DNA of 64,000 nt from Flavobacterium soli DSM 19725 (GCF_000422705.1 NZ_AUGO01000007.1:264719-328718), one strand, 5' to 3'. Positions 33,925 to 43,765 are shown, counted from the stretch's first letter. Notes: generated from the letters alone by a model not told the origin. Numbers and translations: made by a program.

Positions 33925-35026
33925 GTGGTGTCAGTACTTCTTGCAATTCGTCAAACATTTTTCTGGAAATCACTTCTTTGGTTCCCGTTTGAAGCAGGAA
34001 CTCATAACCGTTCTTGGTGAATCTATCTTGCAATTCTGGATTATGAATGAGCAATTCTACCTTATCGGCAAAATCAACAGGATTTCCAACCTCGGCTAAG
34101 AGTCCGGTTTCATTGTCTAGTACAACAGTTGGGATTCCGCCAGCATTTGCAGCGACAACGGGAACATTACAGGCATAACTTTCCAGCAAAACACCTCCAG
34201 TTGGTTCGTTATTGGAAGTAAACATAAACAAATCAAACTCAGGCAAACATTGTGGAATGTCGGTTCTAAAACCAGCCAGAATCACATGGTCTTGCAATTG
34301 ATTTTCATCAATCATTTGCTCTATTTCGGCTTTTAGTGGGCCTTCGCCGATGATAATGAATTTGGCTTTCAAGCCACGATCTACCAAAACTTTTGCCGCT
34401 TTGATCCATGTTGGAATATCCTTCATTGGAGCAAAAGCCGCGATGTTCCCTATGATTTTATAATCGGGCGGAATATTGAATTCTTTATGCAAAAATCCAT
34501 TTTTTTCTTTCTTGGTGAATTTATGAATGTCAATCACACTTCCAACAATCGTTAACTTGCTATGATCTTTTACGGCATATTTCAAGACATCGACAACAGG
34601 TTGTGAAACACAGATTATCTTTTGAATTCCTTTGTAGTTGTATTTCCATTTTCGCAAGAAATTGCTATCAACACGTTGAATCATGGTTCTGCACAACACT
34701 AATTTGGCTTTTAAGCCAAAAAATAAATGCGACAAAACCCCCAAAGTATGAGCCTTGCTACTGTGCATGAAAACAATATCTGCCTTTAATTCATTCGACA
34801 ACCGACTGAGTTCCTTTGCAAATTTCAAGTCATATTCTGATTTAAAATCATACGAAAGTACCTTCATTCCCTTTTCCAAGGCCACTTTTTTGATGATTGA
34901 ATCATTACGGCAAACAATCCATTGGTCTTCAACCATATTAAAGTCACGAAACGATTCATACAGATAAATAATCTTTTGTTCGTGGCCACGCCATCCGTCA
35001 GCGGCAGTAATTTGAATTAAACGCAT
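33914..35026 (-). CDS. Glycosyltransferase family 4
   Basis: 370 residues from ATG at 35024-35026 (MRLIQITAADGWRGHEQKII); the ATG further upstream adds six unlikely residues. GT-B fold of family 4: IICVSQPVVDVLKYAVKD, GNIAAFAPMKDIPTWIKAAK, and the Glu-rich FTSNNEPTGGVLLESYACNV near the C-terminus, which contacts the nucleotide-sugar. First gene of the operon with the CgeB-like enzyme. Its 5' region also hosts the divergent sua5 promoter. Confidence 0.9.
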   Translation of the reverse strand: MRLIQITAADGWRGHEQKIIYLYESFRDFNMVEDQWIVCRNDSIIKKVALEKGMKVLSYDFKSEYDLKFAKELSRLSNELKADIVFMHSSKAHTLGVLSHLFFGLKAKLVLCRTMIQRVDSNFLRKWKYNYKGIQKIICVSQPVVDVLKYAVKDHSKLTIVGSVIDIHKFTKKEKNGFLHKEFNIPPDYKIIGNIAAFAPMKDIPTWIKAAKVLVDRGLKAKFIIIGEGPLKAEIEQMIDENQLQDHVILAGFRTDIPQCLPEFDLFMFTSNNEPTGGVLLESYACNVPVVAANAGGIPTVVLDNETGLLAEVGNPVDFADKVELLIHNPELQDRFTKNGYEFLLQTGTKEVISRKMFDELQEVLTPHGK

Positions 35027-35041
35027 AAAAGTGTATTTTTG
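35011..35041 (+). promoter_or_regulatory. Consensus Bacteroidota promoter of sua5
   Basis: TTTG at 35011-35014 and TATTTTTG at 35034-35041 separated by 19 bp: an exact match to TTTG-N19-TAnnTTTG. Begins inside the 5' end of the divergent GT4 gene, 25 bp before the sua5 ATG. Confidence 0.85.
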
Positions 35042-35065
35042 CAAATATAAAACTATCCCTCATCA

Positions 35066-35635
35066 ATGGACGATATAAATCAAGAAGTTTTCAACGCATT
35101 CGAAGTGATAAAAAATGGCGGAATCATCCTCTATCCTACTGATACTGTTTGGGGTATTGGCTGTGATGCCACAAATCCAGAAGCGGTTGCAAAAATATAT
35201 GCCCTAAAAAAGCGAGCCGAAACACAAAGCATGATTGTTTTGATGAACGGCGAAAAAATGATGTATAACGTTTTTAAAGATATTCCCGAAACTGCTTGGC
35301 AGATCATGGATTTATCAGAGAAACCTACCACCCTGATTTTGGATAAGCCCAGAAATGTAGCACCTAATATCATTGCCTCGGACAATACGCTCGGAATCAG
35401 AATTGTAAAAGAGCCTTTTTGCTTCAAACTTTTAGAGCGAATGAAAAAGCCTTTAGTTTCGACTTCGGCTAATATTTCGGGCGAACCGACACCAAAAAGT
35501 TTCAAAGAAATTAGTCCTGAAATTATAAAAGGCGTTGACTATGTTGTAAATTTGCACCACGATAAAATCGCTGGAAAACCATCGACAATTATAAAATTGA
35601 CGAATGATTCTCAGGTGAAGATTATCCGGAAATAG
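35066..35635 (+). CDS. sua5: L-threonylcarbamoyladenylate synthase
   Basis: 189-residue YrdC-domain protein that makes threonylcarbamoyl-AMP from threonine, bicarbonate and ATP, the first step of tRNA t6A modification. GGIILYPTDTVWGIGCDATN, the KKRAETQSMIVLM segment and STSANISGEPTP are the family signature. YrdC-only form, without the extra Sua5 domain. Promoter is a strong consensus. Gene name follows the usual label for this family. Confidence 0.93.
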   Translation: MDDINQEVFNAFEVIKNGGIILYPTDTVWGIGCDATNPEAVAKIYALKKRAETQSMIVLMNGEKMMYNVFKDIPETAWQIMDLSEKPTTLILDKPRNVAPNIIASDNTLGIRIVKEPFCFKLLERMKKPLVSTSANISGEPTPKSFKEISPEIIKGVDYVVNLHHDKIAGKPSTIIKLTNDSQVKIIRK

Positions 35636-35696
35636 TATGCAGTTTTTAGTTTTCAGTTCGCTAGAACTTTTAAACTTTAAACTTTAAACCTTAGTA

Positions 35697-37118
35697 ATGA
35701 ACTACAAACAGGCTCTACATAATCCAATATTCGAAATTATCTCCAAAGCTGCACAAGAAATTGGCGTGGAAAGCTACGTCATTGGTGGTTTTGTTAGAGA
35801 TTTTATTCTAGAAAGAGATTCCAAGAAAGACATCGATATTGTAGCTGTTGGAAGCGGAATTGAACTTGCTTTAAAAGTTTCGGAATTGCTTCCGAAAAAA
35901 CCAAAAGTACAGGTTTTTAAAACCTACGGAACAGCAATGCTTCGCTACAAAGATATTGATATTGAATTTGTTGGAGCCCGAAAAGAATCCTATCATTTCG
36001 ACAGCAGGAATCCGGTTGTTGAAAATGGAACCTTGGAAGACGATCAAAATCGTCGTGACTTTACCATCAATGCATTGGCTTTTTCGTTGAACAAGGAAAA
36101 CTTTGGAACACTCGTTGACCCATTTAATGGCTTCGAAGATTTAAAAAATAAAATCATCAAAACCCCTTTGGATCCAGATATTACTTTCTCTGACGATCCT
36201 TTGAGAATGATGAGAGGCATTCGATTTGCCACTCAATTGAACTTTGATATCGAAGAAAAATCATTAGCATCTATCACGAAAAATGCCGAAAGAATCAAAA
36301 TTATTTCTGGCGAAAGAATCGTGGAGGAATTGAATAAGATTCTTTCAACTGATAAACCTTCGGTTGGATTTTTATTGCTTTATAAAACGGGACTTTTAGA
36401 TATTATCTTGCCTGAATTAACTGCTTTGAATCAGGTGGAAGAAATTGAAGGTCATACGCATAAAAATAATTTTTATCATACGTTAGAAGTTGTGGATAAT
36501 ATTTGTCCGAATACGGATGATGTTTGGCTTCGTTGGGCTGCATTGCTACACGATATTGGAAAAGCTCCTACAAAGCGTTTTAACAAAAAACAAGGCTGGA
36601 CGTTTCACGGTCATGAATTTTTAGGTGGAAAGATGGTCAAGAAAATCTTCGAACGTTTACACATGCCACTAAACCAAAAGATGAAGTTTGTTCAAAAAAT
36701 GGTTATCATGAGTTCGCGACCTATCGTGTTGGCTCAAGATACTGTAACAGATTCGGCAGTTCGACGGTTGGTTTTTGATGCTGGCGAAGATGTTGATAAT
36801 TTGATGACGCTTTGTGAGGCTGACATTACGACTAAAAACCCTTCAAAATTCAAGAAGTACCATAGCAATTTTGATATTGTTCGAAAGAAAATCATTGAAG
36901 TAGAAGAACGTGATCATGTTCGTCAATTTCAACCTCCTATTTCGGGAGAAGAAATAATGAAACTTTTTGGTTTGCAGCCAGGTCGGGAAATTGGGGTTTT
37001 GAAAGAAGCTGTTAAAGAAGCGATTTTAGAAGGTGAAATTCCAAACGAATATGAAGCAGCTTATGATTTTTTGATGAAAAGAGCAAAGAAATTAGGATTA
37101 GCTCCTGTCTCAAAATAA
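35697..37118 (+). CDS. cca: CCA tRNA nucleotidyltransferase with HD domain
   Basis: 473 residues: N-terminal poly(A)-polymerase-type head, motif [22 protein letters not shown] with the catalytic D-x-D, then [14 protein letters not shown], a tRNA-binding neck, and a C-terminal HD hydrolase part [18 protein letters not shown] with [12 protein letters not shown]. It adds or repairs the 3' CCA of tRNAs. Lies 61 bp downstream of sua5, both in tRNA maturation, likely in one transcript. Confidence 0.93.
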   Translation: MNYKQALHNPIFEIISKAAQEIGVESYVIGGFVRDFILERDSKKDIDIVAVGSGIELALKVSELLPKKPKVQVFKTYGTAMLRYKDIDIEFVGARKESYHFDSRNPVVENGTLEDDQNRRDFTINALAFSLNKENFGTLVDPFNGFEDLKNKIIKTPLDPDITFSDDPLRMMRGIRFATQLNFDIEEKSLASITKNAERIKIISGERIVEELNKILSTDKPSVGFLLLYKTGLLDIILPELTALNQVEEIEGHTHKNNFYHTLEVVDNICPNTDDVWLRWAALLHDIGKAPTKRFNKKQGWTFHGHEFLGGKMVKKIFERLHMPLNQKMKFVQKMVIMSSRPIVLAQDTVTDSAVRRLVFDAGEDVDNLMTLCEADITTKNPSKFKKYHSNFDIVRKKIIEVEERDHVRQFQPPISGEEIMKLFGLQPGREIGVLKEAVKEAILEGEIPNEYEAAYDFLMKRAKKLGLAPVSK

Positions 37119-37149
37119 GGATCGTTTTAGGAAAAGATTCTGAAACAAA

Positions 37150-37244
37150 AATGAATTTTCCCCTAGCCCTGATGGAAGTGGAAATCCTTTTCTTTTTTTT
37201 CTTTAGAAAAAGAAAAGATTGGGAACGAACAGCAGGAAAATGGA
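37150..37244 (+). repeat. Flavobacterial CTAGCCC-type repeat, copy A
   Basis: Begins CCTAGCCCTGATGG, has a hairpin (CTTTTCTTTTT at 37187-37197 with AAAAAGAAAAG at 37207-37217), and ends AACAGCAGGAAAATGG. The same ends in reverse orientation, with a different centre, occur at 43629-43711. Common intergenic element in flavobacteria, possibly a structured RNA. Confidence 0.7.
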
Positions 37245-37274
37245 TCACAAATACAAAATAAAGATTCGCTCAAA

Positions 37275-38297
37275 ATGAAAAAAGAAAATAAATCGGTTAT
37301 TATCTGGTTGTTATCAGGTTGCTTGCTTTTGTTTATTATGGTTGTCGTTGGCGGGATTACGAGGCTAACGAATTCGGGTTTGTCGATGACGGATTGGCAT
37401 TTGGTTACCGACACATTTCCACCATTGACGGATGAAAAATGGAATGCTGCTTTTGAAGAATACAAGAAATTTCCAGAGTATCAGAAGATTAATATTCACA
37501 ACGATTTTACGGTTGAAGATTATAAATTCATCTATTTCTGGGAATGGTTCCACCGTTTTATTGGTCGGATTATTGGGATGGTTTTTATCATTCCTTTTGT
37601 TTATTTTTTGATTAAGAAAAAACTATCGCCAGAAACCATCAAGAAATGCATAATCCTTTTGATAATGGGTGCTTTCCAAGGATTTTTGGGTTGGTTTATG
37701 GTAAAAAGCGGGTTGATTGATCGTCCAGATGTGAGCCATTTTCGACTTTCATTACACTTGACTTTTGCCTTTATCACATTTGCTTATACACTTTGGGTCG
37801 CTTTGGATTTGATTTACCCGATTAAGAATGAAGTGAACCTAAAATTAAGAAAATTAGCCCGAATCGCTTTGGTTTTTCTAATTATTCAGATTATTTATGG
37901 TGGATTTGTTGCTGGTTTAAATGCCGGATTGATTCACAACCATTGGCCCATGATGAGTGAAGGAAAATTCATGCATGAAACGGTTTTAATTGAGCAACCA
38001 TCACTTTTATCGAATCTTACTGAAGGGAAAAGTGGTGTCCAATTTGTGCATCGAACAATGGCGTATGTTGTGGTTGGCTTGATTTTATTTTTATATTTTA
38101 AAAGCAGGAAATTCACTTTAACTGCTCAACAAAAAATGGGTACAAATGTGTTAGTTGCCTTTGTATTTATCCAATTTCTTTTGGGTGCATTTACACTTTT
38201 ACTGCAAGTTCCATTATGGTTGGGGCTGGTACATCAGGTCATGGCTTTCTTTCTTTTGAGTGCTATGGTTTATACGTTACATCGCTTTAGCAAATAA
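37275..38297 (+). CDS. ctaA: Heme A synthase
   Basis: 340-residue multi-pass inner-membrane protein of the COX15/CtaA family, converting heme O to heme A for cytochrome oxidase. N-terminal GGITRLTNSGLSMTDWHLVT, WEWFHRFIGRIIGMVFIIPF with a conserved His, and HRTMAYVVVGLILFLYFKSR are characteristic, and about eight hydrophobic helices are visible. The gene is followed immediately by an ABC exporter fragment. Confidence 0.93.
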   Translation: MKKENKSVIIWLLSGCLLLFIMVVVGGITRLTNSGLSMTDWHLVTDTFPPLTDEKWNAAFEEYKKFPEYQKINIHNDFTVEDYKFIYFWEWFHRFIGRIIGMVFIIPFVYFLIKKKLSPETIKKCIILLIMGAFQGFLGWFMVKSGLIDRPDVSHFRLSLHLTFAFITFAYTLWVALDLIYPIKNEVNLKLRKLARIALVFLIIQIIYGGFVAGLNAGLIHNHWPMMSEGKFMHETVLIEQPSLLSNLTEGKSGVQFVHRTMAYVVVGLILFLYFKSRKFTLTAQQKMGTNVLVAFVFIQFLLGAFTLLLQVPLWLGLVHQVMAFFLLSAMVYTLHRFSK

Positions 38298-38305
38298 ATC
38301 TTTTT

Positions 38306-38503
38306 ATTGAAGGTAACAACATTCATTGCAAATCGTATATCGACCATTATCCAAGTCGACACTATATTTGTTTTAGAAAAAGGTCAGATTGTTGATAAAA
38401 GAACACATGCTGAATTGGCTTCCCCGAAAAGGATCATACTTTGCTATGTGGCGTCAACGAATAGGAGAACGAAAAGAAATTATGAAAAGTATTCTTTTTT
38501 ATA
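38306..38503 (+). pseudogene. ABC exporter C-terminal remnant, frameshifted
   Basis: The first frame reads TTFIANRISTIIQVDTIFVL followed by EKGQIVDKRTHAEL, the end of an ABC exporter nucleotide-binding domain (after Walker B). The family's closing part, KGSYFAMWRQRIGERKEIMK, follows in a different frame. So one gene fragment has a frameshift and no N-terminal part; it can only be a relic. Terminator follows. Confidence 0.85.
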
Positions 38504-38504
38504 A

Positions 38505-38538
38505 AAAAACCGATAAGCTCAAAAGCTTATCGGTTTTT
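38505..38538. terminator. Intrinsic terminator
   Basis: Perfect 15-bp stem AAAAACCGATAAGCT / AGCTTATCGGTTTTT, loop CAAA. Placed between the ABC remnant/ctaA and the convergent DUF6029 gene; A/T flanks on both sides allow bidirectional termination. Confidence 0.9.
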
Positions 38539-38555
38539 GAATTTAAATTTTATTT

Positions 38556-40286
38556 TTAGAACGATGTATTTACTGACAAAGAAAGTCCTGTGCTTTCAGG
38601 AACCATTCTACAAACTCCTCCCACACAAACTAGCCCACCACGTTGTCTTCCATAATTTATTCCAATTCTCGAAGCACCTTTCCTGTAAGAGCCACCAACA
38701 TTGTAATAATTGTGACGCAATTCTGGATTATCATTTCCATAATTATAGATATTCCAAACATAACATGAAAATCTGGAATTAATATTGAACTCTAAAGTTG
38801 CACCAGCCCAATTTTTTTTATCGGCATCAGCCCACATGTGTTCACCTAAAAATCGTAAAGACCTTGTATTAGTGAAAGAATATGTAGCTTCTGCAGAAAA
38901 AATATTAGTTTTCACTAAACTTCCCCCCTCAATAAATCGTTTATTATAATACTGATTAATGTAAACGAAACCTGTATGCCATTTATCAGATATTTTTTTG
39001 AAAACCTCAATATTGTAGTCTGAAAAATATTTATCGCTTGAGCCTAGAAAATCTGTTTCATAGTCTGGCTCAGGATCAAAATAAGTAAACTTACCTTTCA
39101 AATTATACCAACTTGCAAGATTGACACCTACTTTGGTTCCGTATTTTCCACCAAGAATAGTCCCTTTTTTGAAATTATAAAAAACATCGATCTGGCCTCC
39201 AATTTCTCCTGCTTTTGTAATCGAAGGTGTTGGAAAATCTACTCGGTTTTGTGCCTGATAAACATAAATATTGGCTAGATTACTGTGGTGCTGTTTTGTT
39301 AAAGCAGGAACATAATTCATGATCTTGTCATTGAAGCTTAAACTAGTCTGTTCAATTCCATAATATTCTGGAACACGTTCGGTAAAAAAGCCCATATTTT
39401 CCATTCTTCGAAAAGTTGCATCAATACCAAGACCCATTTTAGAATAGCCCATATTTAAAAGCAAAGCACTACCAGGTTTTACAAATTCATTCGAGATGGT
39501 ATTGTTTTGCAATATTAAAACGGCATCTTCAGATTTGAAATTGTATTCAGACGAAATGTAGAATGCGTCATGGCTAAAATTGAATCTACCAGCAAAACTG
39601 TTGGTTAATTCATCAAATTTTGGATCTTCGAAATTAAAATCAGCTGGATTTATTTTTTCATCACGACCTACATAACTAAAACCAAATGATAAACTTGAGG
39701 TTTCAAAGCTAAACCAGCTATCCACATTAATTTCTGAATTGAAACCGTAAATTTTTGAATCCGAAACATCAAAACCAGAACGTTGCTGTCCCTAAAGCGC
39801 CGTAAAATTCAAATAATCAGTTGGACGGAAATTTATTTTTCCTCCACGGATTGCATTGTTAATACCCAAAGCTCTGTCTTCCCAACTCCTTAGCAACAAT
39901 CCGCTTCCGAATTGTTCATAAAAATAACCTGCTGTGATATCCAACATTTCATTTTTATAGTTTAGAAAATAGGTTCCAATGTTTGTCTCGTTATATTTAG
40001 GATTATAATTCAACAAAGCATTCGATTCATAGGCCTCAACTTGAACTCCAGCAGTCCAGTTTTTGTAATTATAATTTACAAATAAGTAACTATTTGAACG
40101 AACTGGATCTTCAGGATGAACTGTTCCCATTTTTTTATCGTTGAGGTACCACTGAGCATTGGATTCAAAACCTCCAAAAACTTTACCGTAATCTTTTTTT
40201 TCCTCCACTTCTGCTTTTGGCTCCTCTTGAGAAAATACAAATATTGTTGAAAGTAAGCAAAACCCAAAAATAATTTTTTTCATCAT
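38556..40286 (-). pseudogene. DUF6029-type outer-membrane protein gene with an in-frame nonsense codon
   Basis: The N-terminal frame (39792-40286; signal peptide KKIIFGFCLLSTIFVFSQ, then beta-strand-rich) and the second frame (38556-39725, also beta-rich, ending SGLSLSVNTSF) are in the same reading phase, joined by 22 codons across a TAG at 39792-39794. The intervening codons read GQQRSGFDVSDSKIYGFNSE, so the gene is one unit of about 576 codons with one stop, most simply TAT or TAC to TAG. The family is the DUF6029 type of predicted outer-membrane proteins, next to TlpA as usual. Either a pseudogene or a sequencing error. Confidence 0.85.
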
Positions 40287-40762
40287 TACAATGTTTTTAG
40301 GATAGTGAATAATTCTTTTTCACTTCCTTGCATATAACCACTTTGAATGTGAACAATTATGCCGTTCTTAACAACAATTGTATAAGGAATATCTACAATA
40401 GCAAGTGATCTTTTAAAATCCTGATTAGAATCTAAAATAACGCTAAAAGGCCAGTTTTTACCATTTACTAATGGTTTTACACGTTTTTGAGTTCTTGCGT
40501 CATCTGTAGAAACCGCAATTAATTCAACATTTAGCTCTTTTGTCCAATTGTCATATTCTTCACTTATTGCTTCAAGTTCATTTAAACAAGGTCCGCACCA
40601 GGTTGCCCAAAACGAGAAAACATATAGTTTATCAGTTTCTGCATAATCTGTCTTGATATTTATTGCCTTGTTGTCTAATCCTTTCAAGGTCAGGTTAGGA
40701 AGCTCTTTTTGAGCATTTGCTACCGAAATAACAAATAATAATAGAATGGTTAGTTGTTTCAT
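40286..40762 (-). CDS. TlpA-family thioredoxin
   Basis: 158 residues: signal peptide (KQLTILLLFVISVANA), then a thioredoxin fold with FSFWATWCGPCLNELEAISE (the CGPC motif) and the AIVDIPYTIVVKNGIIVHIQ cis-Pro region. Periplasmic disulfide reductase or cytochrome c maturation type. The ATG start at 40760-40762 is used; an upstream ATG at 40813 would add an improbable hydrophobic extension. Its TAA overlaps the DUF6029 ATG (TAATG), so the two are translationally coupled. Confidence 0.88.
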   Translation of the reverse strand: MKQLTILLLFVISVANAQKELPNLTLKGLDNKAINIKTDYAETDKLYVFSFWATWCGPCLNELEAISEEYDNWTKELNVELIAVSTDDARTQKRVKPLVNGKNWPFSVILDSNQDFKRSLAIVDIPYTIVVKNGIIVHIQSGYMQGSEKELFTILKTL

Positions 40763-40778
40763 AGTATAATAGTTTGAG

Positions 40779-41669
40779 GTGCAAATAAACAAAAAAAAAA
40801 TAATTATACACATTATAAAAAAAATATATTATTATTGCAAAAACGGTGTTTTTACTTCTGCTACAGCAGGATCGTTTGATGTTTCAGCGACTTATTTAGA
40901 TTTTACTTCAGAGACTGTATCTGTAACCTTTACACCTTCTATCAACTTTACAAAAAGAGTTCTTATCGAAGATTATACTGGTGCTTGGTGTGGATGGTGC
41001 CCAAGAGTTTCTTATGCTATAGAATTAGTTCAGGACGAAACTGACAAAGCTGTAGTAGTAGCCCTACACAATGGTAATACAACACCTGGAAATGGTTATG
41101 ACCCATACAATTTTAATGTTGGTGCCTTAGGCCAATTAATCAATTTATCTGGATATCCAACAGCTAAATTGAACAGAATGACCACATGGGGATCTCCAGA
41201 GCCTACAAAAGTAAGCCAAGTTATTGCTTTAACTGAAGGATCGAACCCAAAATTAGGTTTAGCTATTAAATCTACTGTTAGCAATGGAAATATCAATCTT
41301 GAAGTGAAAACTAAATTTGGTAAAAACTTTAATACTGCAACTAAATTAGTCGTATATATCTCTGAAAATGGTTTAATTCTTGACCAAGTAAACTATACAG
41401 ATTATTATGGCGGAGCTGATATCATAACTAATTTCGAACACAATCATGTTTTAAGAGCAGCTTTAACTAATTTATTGGGGGACAGCTTTACAACTACCGA
41501 AACAGTTTTTGACAATGTTGTAACCAAAACTTTCAATGTTCCTGTACCTTCAAATATTGAAAATGTGAACAACATAGAATTTGTGGCTTTCGTTGTTGGA
41601 GCAGATAACAAAGCAATCAATGTTAGAAAAGCACTTCCAAACGAAGACCAATCTTTCGAAGAATTGTAA
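40779..41669 (+). pseudogene. Omp28-related protein gene, 5'-truncated
   Basis: The C-terminal 260 residues, including VLIEDYTGAWCGWCPRVSYA (CGWC thioredoxin-like motif), LNRMTTWGSPEPTKVSQVIA and FNVPVPSNIENVNNIEFVAF, are the Omp28-type outer-membrane protein of Bacteroidota. The real signal lipopeptide and the Ig-like N-terminal part (normally over 150 residues) are absent; the first 20 residues are just AT-rich promoter-like DNA translated by chance. The junction is at about 40835-40850. Thus it is likely a deletion-derived pseudogene unless expressed from an internal start. Confidence 0.75.
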
Positions 41670-41693
41670 TAGCTTAACAAAATTATATCTTAG

Positions 41694-41727
41694 AAATCCC
41701 TTTCCTTGTGAAAGGGATTTTTTTTTT
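41694..41727 (+). terminator. Intrinsic terminator after the Omp28 gene
   Basis: Perfect 11-bp stem AAATCCCTTTC / GAAAGGGATTT, loop CTTGT, then seven more T. Ends the plus-strand Omp28 gene. Confidence 0.92.
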
Positions 41728-41748
41728 GAAAATTAAACCAGAAAAAAA

Positions 41749-41777
41749 CCCCAACTGCAAAACAATTGGGGATTTTT
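41749..41777 (-). terminator. Intrinsic terminator of the nucleoid-associated protein gene
   Basis: CCCCAA (41749-41754) pairs with TTGGGG (41766-41771). On the minus strand the hairpin is followed by a run of T. It serves the minus-strand gene that stops at 41792. Confidence 0.75.
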
Positions 41778-41791
41778 TAATTTTATAACGA

Positions 41792-42850
41792 TTATGACTT
41801 CTGCTCCTTATTAAAATAAACCAGATAATAATACATCTGCTTTTCCTCGTCCCATCCTTTTTCTACATATTTCTCAGCACTTTCAGGATTGATAAAGTCA
41901 AGTTTGATTTGAATATTAGTATCCAAATTAATCACGTTTTTCATTTTCTTTCTCGCATCCGAAACGGCTGCATTTGCAATCGGGAAATTCGTAATATCTT
42001 CAATACTGTATTTCTCTCCCTTATCTACTTTATAATTTTTAAATTCCGGAATCAAATCTGGATTATCCAAAACCTCATTCAAGAAATTCGTTTCCTCAAA
42101 CTCGTCATTCTTGGCAAAATAATTCACCGAACGGTTCATAAACATTACTTCCTCTTTCTTGTCTTCAGCAGGAAGGACAACATCTTTTGCAAAATCCTGC
42201 ACAAACTTCAAGTATTTCTTGGTCATGAAGTTTTCATCCTGAAATGCATCAACCGAAAGGAAATGCTCCAACCAATATCTCGCATCATAACGATTACTAT
42301 CAACCGTCAAGATTTTATAGCCTTCCTCCTTTTTGTAATTAAAAATCAAGCAACCCTTATCCAACTTGTTCAAGTTAATACCTTGTTGCAAGACCATTTC
42401 CAAGTGTGTGTCCTTTTCTTCAAACTGCAAGAAATCGGCCTGCAACTCGCTCTTAAAAACTCCAATTGCATCCACAACATTGTTATCAATACTCACATTC
42501 GTCAGATAGGCCACATACACTTCACCATTCTTAATATGAGGATGATTCGATTGTTCAAACAAATGCTTCGTGATTTTCTTTGAAACCTCATGAACACTCG
42601 AAGGATCAGCAAAAATATCCGAAGCCAATTTAAACATGTCATTATAATCCAAATCCACCTCATGGGCAAACTGGAAATAATTTTCTTCTTTTTCCCTAAA
42701 CGGCTTAAAAAAGTATTCCTTGATTAACGGCACAATCTCATCTCCCAAAGAAAACGGTTGTTCCGATAAAAAAATAGCCTCGTTTCGGCTCTTGTTCCCT
42801 ACCCTGTGGATGGAAAGCGACTCAATATGAGTGTTGAATAGATTGATCAT
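41792..42850 (-). CDS. Nucleoid-associated protein (NdpA/YejK family)
   Basis: 352 residues of the NA37/YejK family: INLFNTHIESLSIHRVGNKS near the N-terminus, YFQFAHEVDLDYNDMFKLAS in the first third and the VYVAYLTNVSIDNNVVDAIG central part, ending with the acidic SAEKYVEKGWDEEKQMYY. Family members bind the bacterial chromosome; role otherwise unknown. Normal length. Single gene with its own terminator. Confidence 0.9.
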   Translation of the reverse strand: MINLFNTHIESLSIHRVGNKSRNEAIFLSEQPFSLGDEIVPLIKEYFFKPFREKEENYFQFAHEVDLDYNDMFKLASDIFADPSSVHEVSKKITKHLFEQSNHPHIKNGEVYVAYLTNVSIDNNVVDAIGVFKSELQADFLQFEEKDTHLEMVLQQGINLNKLDKGCLIFNYKKEEGYKILTVDSNRYDARYWLEHFLSVDAFQDENFMTKKYLKFVQDFAKDVVLPAEDKKEEVMFMNRSVNYFAKNDEFEETNFLNEVLDNPDLIPEFKNYKVDKGEKYSIEDITNFPIANAAVSDARKKMKNVINLDTNIQIKLDFINPESAEKYVEKGWDEEKQMYYYLVYFNKEQKS

Positions 42851-42969
42851 TTTTTGATTGTATTAGATAAAAGAACCAAGAAGAAAGATTTAAAAACCTT
42901 AACCTCTTGGTTCATTATATATTGTTTATGCAAGTCTTTTTTCTTGCCTCTTTATTCTATTTTCTTACC

Positions 42970-43509
42970 CTAATTCCAGTTTTCTTCAAACCCATAATCC
43001 TCGAAGTTATCGCCACCATCAAGATTATCCAAGTCATCCTCATCAAAATCATCCTCATAGTCGCCATAGATATCATCGGTCATGTCGGCTTCAAAGCTTT
43101 TCTCCATTGCTTCATCCGGCATTTCCCCGTGCGAAAACAACAAATCCGGATAACTGACTCCACTTTCAGGTTCTTCAATCGCTGCCAATTCCACCAAAAA
43201 CGTCCACATATTGATAAAATCATACACATAGATAATCTTCGTATTCTCAGCATCCAAAATATCCGAAAGCGGATAATCGCTCATCACTCTTTGCTCTCCA
43301 GGAACATCTCCCGTGTCAAAAAGCGAAATCTCATCCTCCTGGTTCCACGTTTCGTCACACGTATAAAACGACGCCACTTCCATCCCATCAAAACCAAAAG
43401 CATTAAAAATTGCATTATGCAAATCCTCCAACGTATCGTCTTCAAGTATTGCAATATCCCGAAAAACATCCTCCTCGGCATCAAGAATAACTCTGAATTT
43501 ATAAACCAT
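42970..43509 (-). CDS. pRiA4b ORF-3-like (IS1096 passenger TnpR-type) protein
   Basis: About 179 residues from ATG at 43507-43509, beginning MVYKFRVILDAEEDVFRDIA. The family has an N-terminal fold with DLHNAIFNAFGFDGMEVASF and a VYDFINMWTFLVELAAI core; the C-terminus here is a very acidic Asp/Glu tail (YEDDFDEDDLDNLDGGDN). Despite the family name there is no evidence for a transposase next to it. Function unknown. Cytoplasmic. Confidence 0.88.
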   Translation of the reverse strand: MVYKFRVILDAEEDVFRDIAILEDDTLEDLHNAIFNAFGFDGMEVASFYTCDETWNQEDEISLFDTGDVPGEQRVMSDYPLSDILDAENTKIIYVYDFINMWTFLVELAAIEEPESGVSYPDLLFSHGEMPDEAMEKSFEADMTDDIYGDYEDDFDEDDLDNLDGGDNFEDYGFEENWN

Positions 43510-43628
43510 AATCTGTAAATAATATTGAGACGCCAAAGGTAAAATTTATATTCTGTTTTCCCCTAAAAAGTAATCAACAAAATTTATGTATGCATTTTTA
43601 GGAGCATCGCTTTTGGCATTTTATGAAT

Positions 43629-43711
43629 CCATGTTCCCGCTGGAGCCACTCGCTTTGCAACAGCTCTTACGGCAGTTGCAAGAGCTCAAACAATGGCACC
43701 ATCGGGGCTAG
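43629..43711 (-). repeat. Flavobacterial CTAGCCC-type repeat, copy B
   Basis: On the minus strand it starts CTAGCCCCGATGG and ends AGCGGGAACATGG, matching the ends of copy A at 37150-37244. The centre differs and contains two overlapping, mutually exclusive 7-bp hairpins (TTGCAAC/GTTGCAA and AGCTCTT/AAGAGCT). Suggests a repeat with conserved ends and a replaceable centre. Confidence 0.65.
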
Positions 43712-43765
43712 ACTAACAACTTTAGGAACTTTTTAAACTTTCGGGACTCAGTTTACGTCAAACCA

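Noticed and set aside
41909..42583. 224-residue frame opposite the nucleoid-associated protein gene
   Set aside because: Entirely antisense to a family-recognisable gene and without known motifs.
42907..43518. 203-residue frame opposite the pRiA4b-like gene
   Set aside because: Antisense to a well-recognised acidic protein; its Ile/His-rich composition is what results from reading the acidic gene backwards.
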